Shown here piece after piece: positions 5,147-6,224 of a DNA stretch of 6,224 nt (the stretch's first letter is position 1; each line of letters begins with the position of its first letter). This DNA is from an uncultured Actinomycetes bacterium. Its GTDB lineage: Bacteria; Actinomycetota; Actinomycetes; Nanopelagicales; Nanopelagicaceae. Location of the stretch: NCBI GenBank assembly GCA_903891755.1, contig CAITFY010000140.1, forward strand, positions 1 through 6,224. The letters run 5' to 3'. Below the pieces are notes generated by a model. The model ran no database searches and was not told the origin of the DNA. It was given only the letters and a program-made list of their open reading frames with translations. The translations under genes and the position numbers were made by a program.

Positions 5147-6224
5147 TGTCAACAAATCTCCAGGCAGTCAGCGATGCAGGAGTCTCAATCTGGCTCGATG
5201 ATCTATCACGTGATCGCTTGCAGAGCGGAAGCTTGGCGAAGTTAATCGCTGATTCCAACGTTGTTGGAGTGACAACCAATCCAAGTATTTTCTCCGCCGC
5301 AATCAAAGGATCGGCTCTCTACAAAGAAGATGTCCTGGCCCTCAAAGCTAAAGGCGCGAATACAGCCTCAATCGTCAACGTGCTCACAACTTCGGATGTA
5401 ACTTCAGCATGCGATCTCTTCACCGATATTTACAAGAGCACCAATGGCGTAGAGGGCAGAGTGAGTATTGAAGTTGATCCATTTTTCGCTCACGAAACTG
5501 AGAAGACTCTGGAGCAAGGAAAATCTCTCTGGAACCAGATTGCCCGACCAAATGTGCTCATAAAAGTTCCAGCAACTTTGGAGGGACTCCCTGCAATTCG
5601 TGAACTCACAGCAGCGGGAATCAGCGTTAATGTCACTTTAATCTTCTCCGTTGCGCGCTATGAGATGGTGATGGAGGCTTACCTCGCTGGACTTGAAGAT
5701 CGTCTCGCTGCGGGTCTCCCCCTCGCTGGCATCCACTCCGTTGCATCTTTCTTCGTCTCTCGCATCGATACCGAAATTGATAAGCGTCTTGATGCAATCA
5801 GCCCTGATTCTCCACTTCGCGGAAAGTCTGCAATCGCTAACGCGGTCTTGGCATATGAGGCTTACCTCAAGGTTTTTGGATCGGAGCGCTGGAAGTCACT
5901 TGCTTCTCAGGGCGCTGCAGGGCAGCGACCACTCTGGGCTTCAACCGGCGTTAAAGATAAGAAATATGACTCAACGCGTTATGTCATTGAATTGATTGCA
6001 CCGCATTGCGTAAACACAATGCCTGAAGGTACTTTGAATGAAGTTCGCGAACATGGCGTGGTGCGTGGCGACACCATAACCTCGAACTTTGAAGCATCAC
6101 ATGCCCACTTCGCAGCGCTTAACTCCGCTGGAATTGATTTCGAAGATGTTGTCTCTTTCTTGGAGAGAGATGGAGTAAAGAAATTTGCCGATGCCTGGCA
6201 AGAACTACTAGACAATGTGAGTGC
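5146..6224 (+). CDS. tal: Transaldolase, actinobacterial TalB type (last few codons missing)
   Basis: Transaldolase transfers a dihydroxyacetone unit from sedoheptulose 7-phosphate to glyceraldehyde 3-phosphate through a lysine Schiff base, partnering transketolase in the cytosolic pentose phosphate pathway. The frame is open for 359 codons to the window edge; relatives have about 360-375 residues, so little is lost. Motifs seen are WLDD (D18), GVTTNPSIF (N45), SIEVDP (E109), VLIKVPAT with the Schiff-base K140, NVTLIFS (T164), SVASFFVSRID near 198-208, and WASTGVKDKKY at 264-274. The ATG shares one base with the tkt TAA (TAATG), and AAGG at 5132-5135 is a modest Shine-Dalgarno sequence inside tkt. 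Its translation therefore probably depends on ribosomes finishing tkt, so the TGA upstream could also lower transaldolase expression. The usual actinobacterial order continues with opcA, zwf and pgi, but nothing beyond tal is visible. Confidence 0.96.
   Translation, partial: MSTNLQAVSDAGVSIWLDDLSRDRLQSGSLAKLIADSNVVGVTTNPSIFSAAIKGSALYKEDVLALKAKGANTASIVNVLTTSDVTSACDLFTDIYKSTNGVEGRVSIEVDPFFAHETEKTLEQGKSLWNQIARPNVLIKVPATLEGLPAIRELTAAGISVNVTLIFSVARYEMVMEAYLAGLEDRLAAGLPLAGIHSVASFFVSRIDTEIDKRLDAISPDSPLRGKSAIANAVLAYEAYLKVFGSERWKSLASQGAAGQRPLWASTGVKDKKYDSTRYVIELIAPHCVNTMPEGTLNEVREHGVVRGDTITSNFEASHAHFAALNSAGIDFEDVVSFLERDGVKKFADAWQELLDNVS

Noticed and set aside
5693..5995. 100-codon frame within tal
   Set aside because: It is a shadow of the transaldolase frame, which carries all expected motifs across this stretch.
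1..6224. CRISPR arrays, insertion sequences, tRNA genes or prophage remnants
   Set aside because: No repeat-spacer periodicity, transposase-like protein, terminal repeats or tRNA cloverleaf were seen; nearly all the window is housekeeping coding sequence.

Overview
The window looks like chromosomal DNA from an actinobacterium of moderate GC (roughly balanced by eye, far below Streptomyces). The evidence is a SufR regulator with the actinobacterial cysteine pattern beside sufB, an actinobacterial-type CtaA with an EFGNR motif, and a tkt-tal pair whose proteins read like those of Corynebacterium and Streptomyces. Freshwater Nanopelagicales ('acI', Planktophila-like) would fit the base composition and leaderless-style promoters, but this lineage guess is inference. 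No mobile element, CRISPR array, tRNA or rRNA gene is visible.

Layout: 1-1306 (minus) is the 5' part of sufB, the scaffold of SUF Fe-S cluster assembly, running off the left edge. 1303-1983 (minus, possibly from 2052) is sufR, the Fe-S-sensing repressor expected to control the suf operon; its TGA overlaps the sufB ATG. 1984-2099 is a divergent control region with a good match to known SufR operators lying on the sufR start codon, and a leaderless-type promoter for the next gene. 2100-2984 (plus) is ctaA, heme A synthase. 2985-3091 is a short intergenic region with the tkt ribosome binding site. 3092-5146 (plus) is transketolase, interrupted by one in-frame TGA at codon 289. 5146-6224 (plus) is transaldolase, cut by the right edge a few codons before its expected end.

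The leftward unit (sufR-sufB) makes Fe-S clusters under feedback control. The rightward genes are ctaA, for heme A of cytochrome oxidase, and the non-oxidative pentose phosphate pair tkt-tal, translationally coupled by a TAATG junction.

The most notable point is the tkt TGA. Reading frame, spacing and motifs are intact on both sides, and the codon sits where the family has glycine (GGA to TGA would be one substitution). It is therefore a nonsense mutation, a base-call or assembly error, or, much less likely, a recoded codon. The second point is the SufR operator overlapping the sufR start. I found no convincing novel multi-gene system here.
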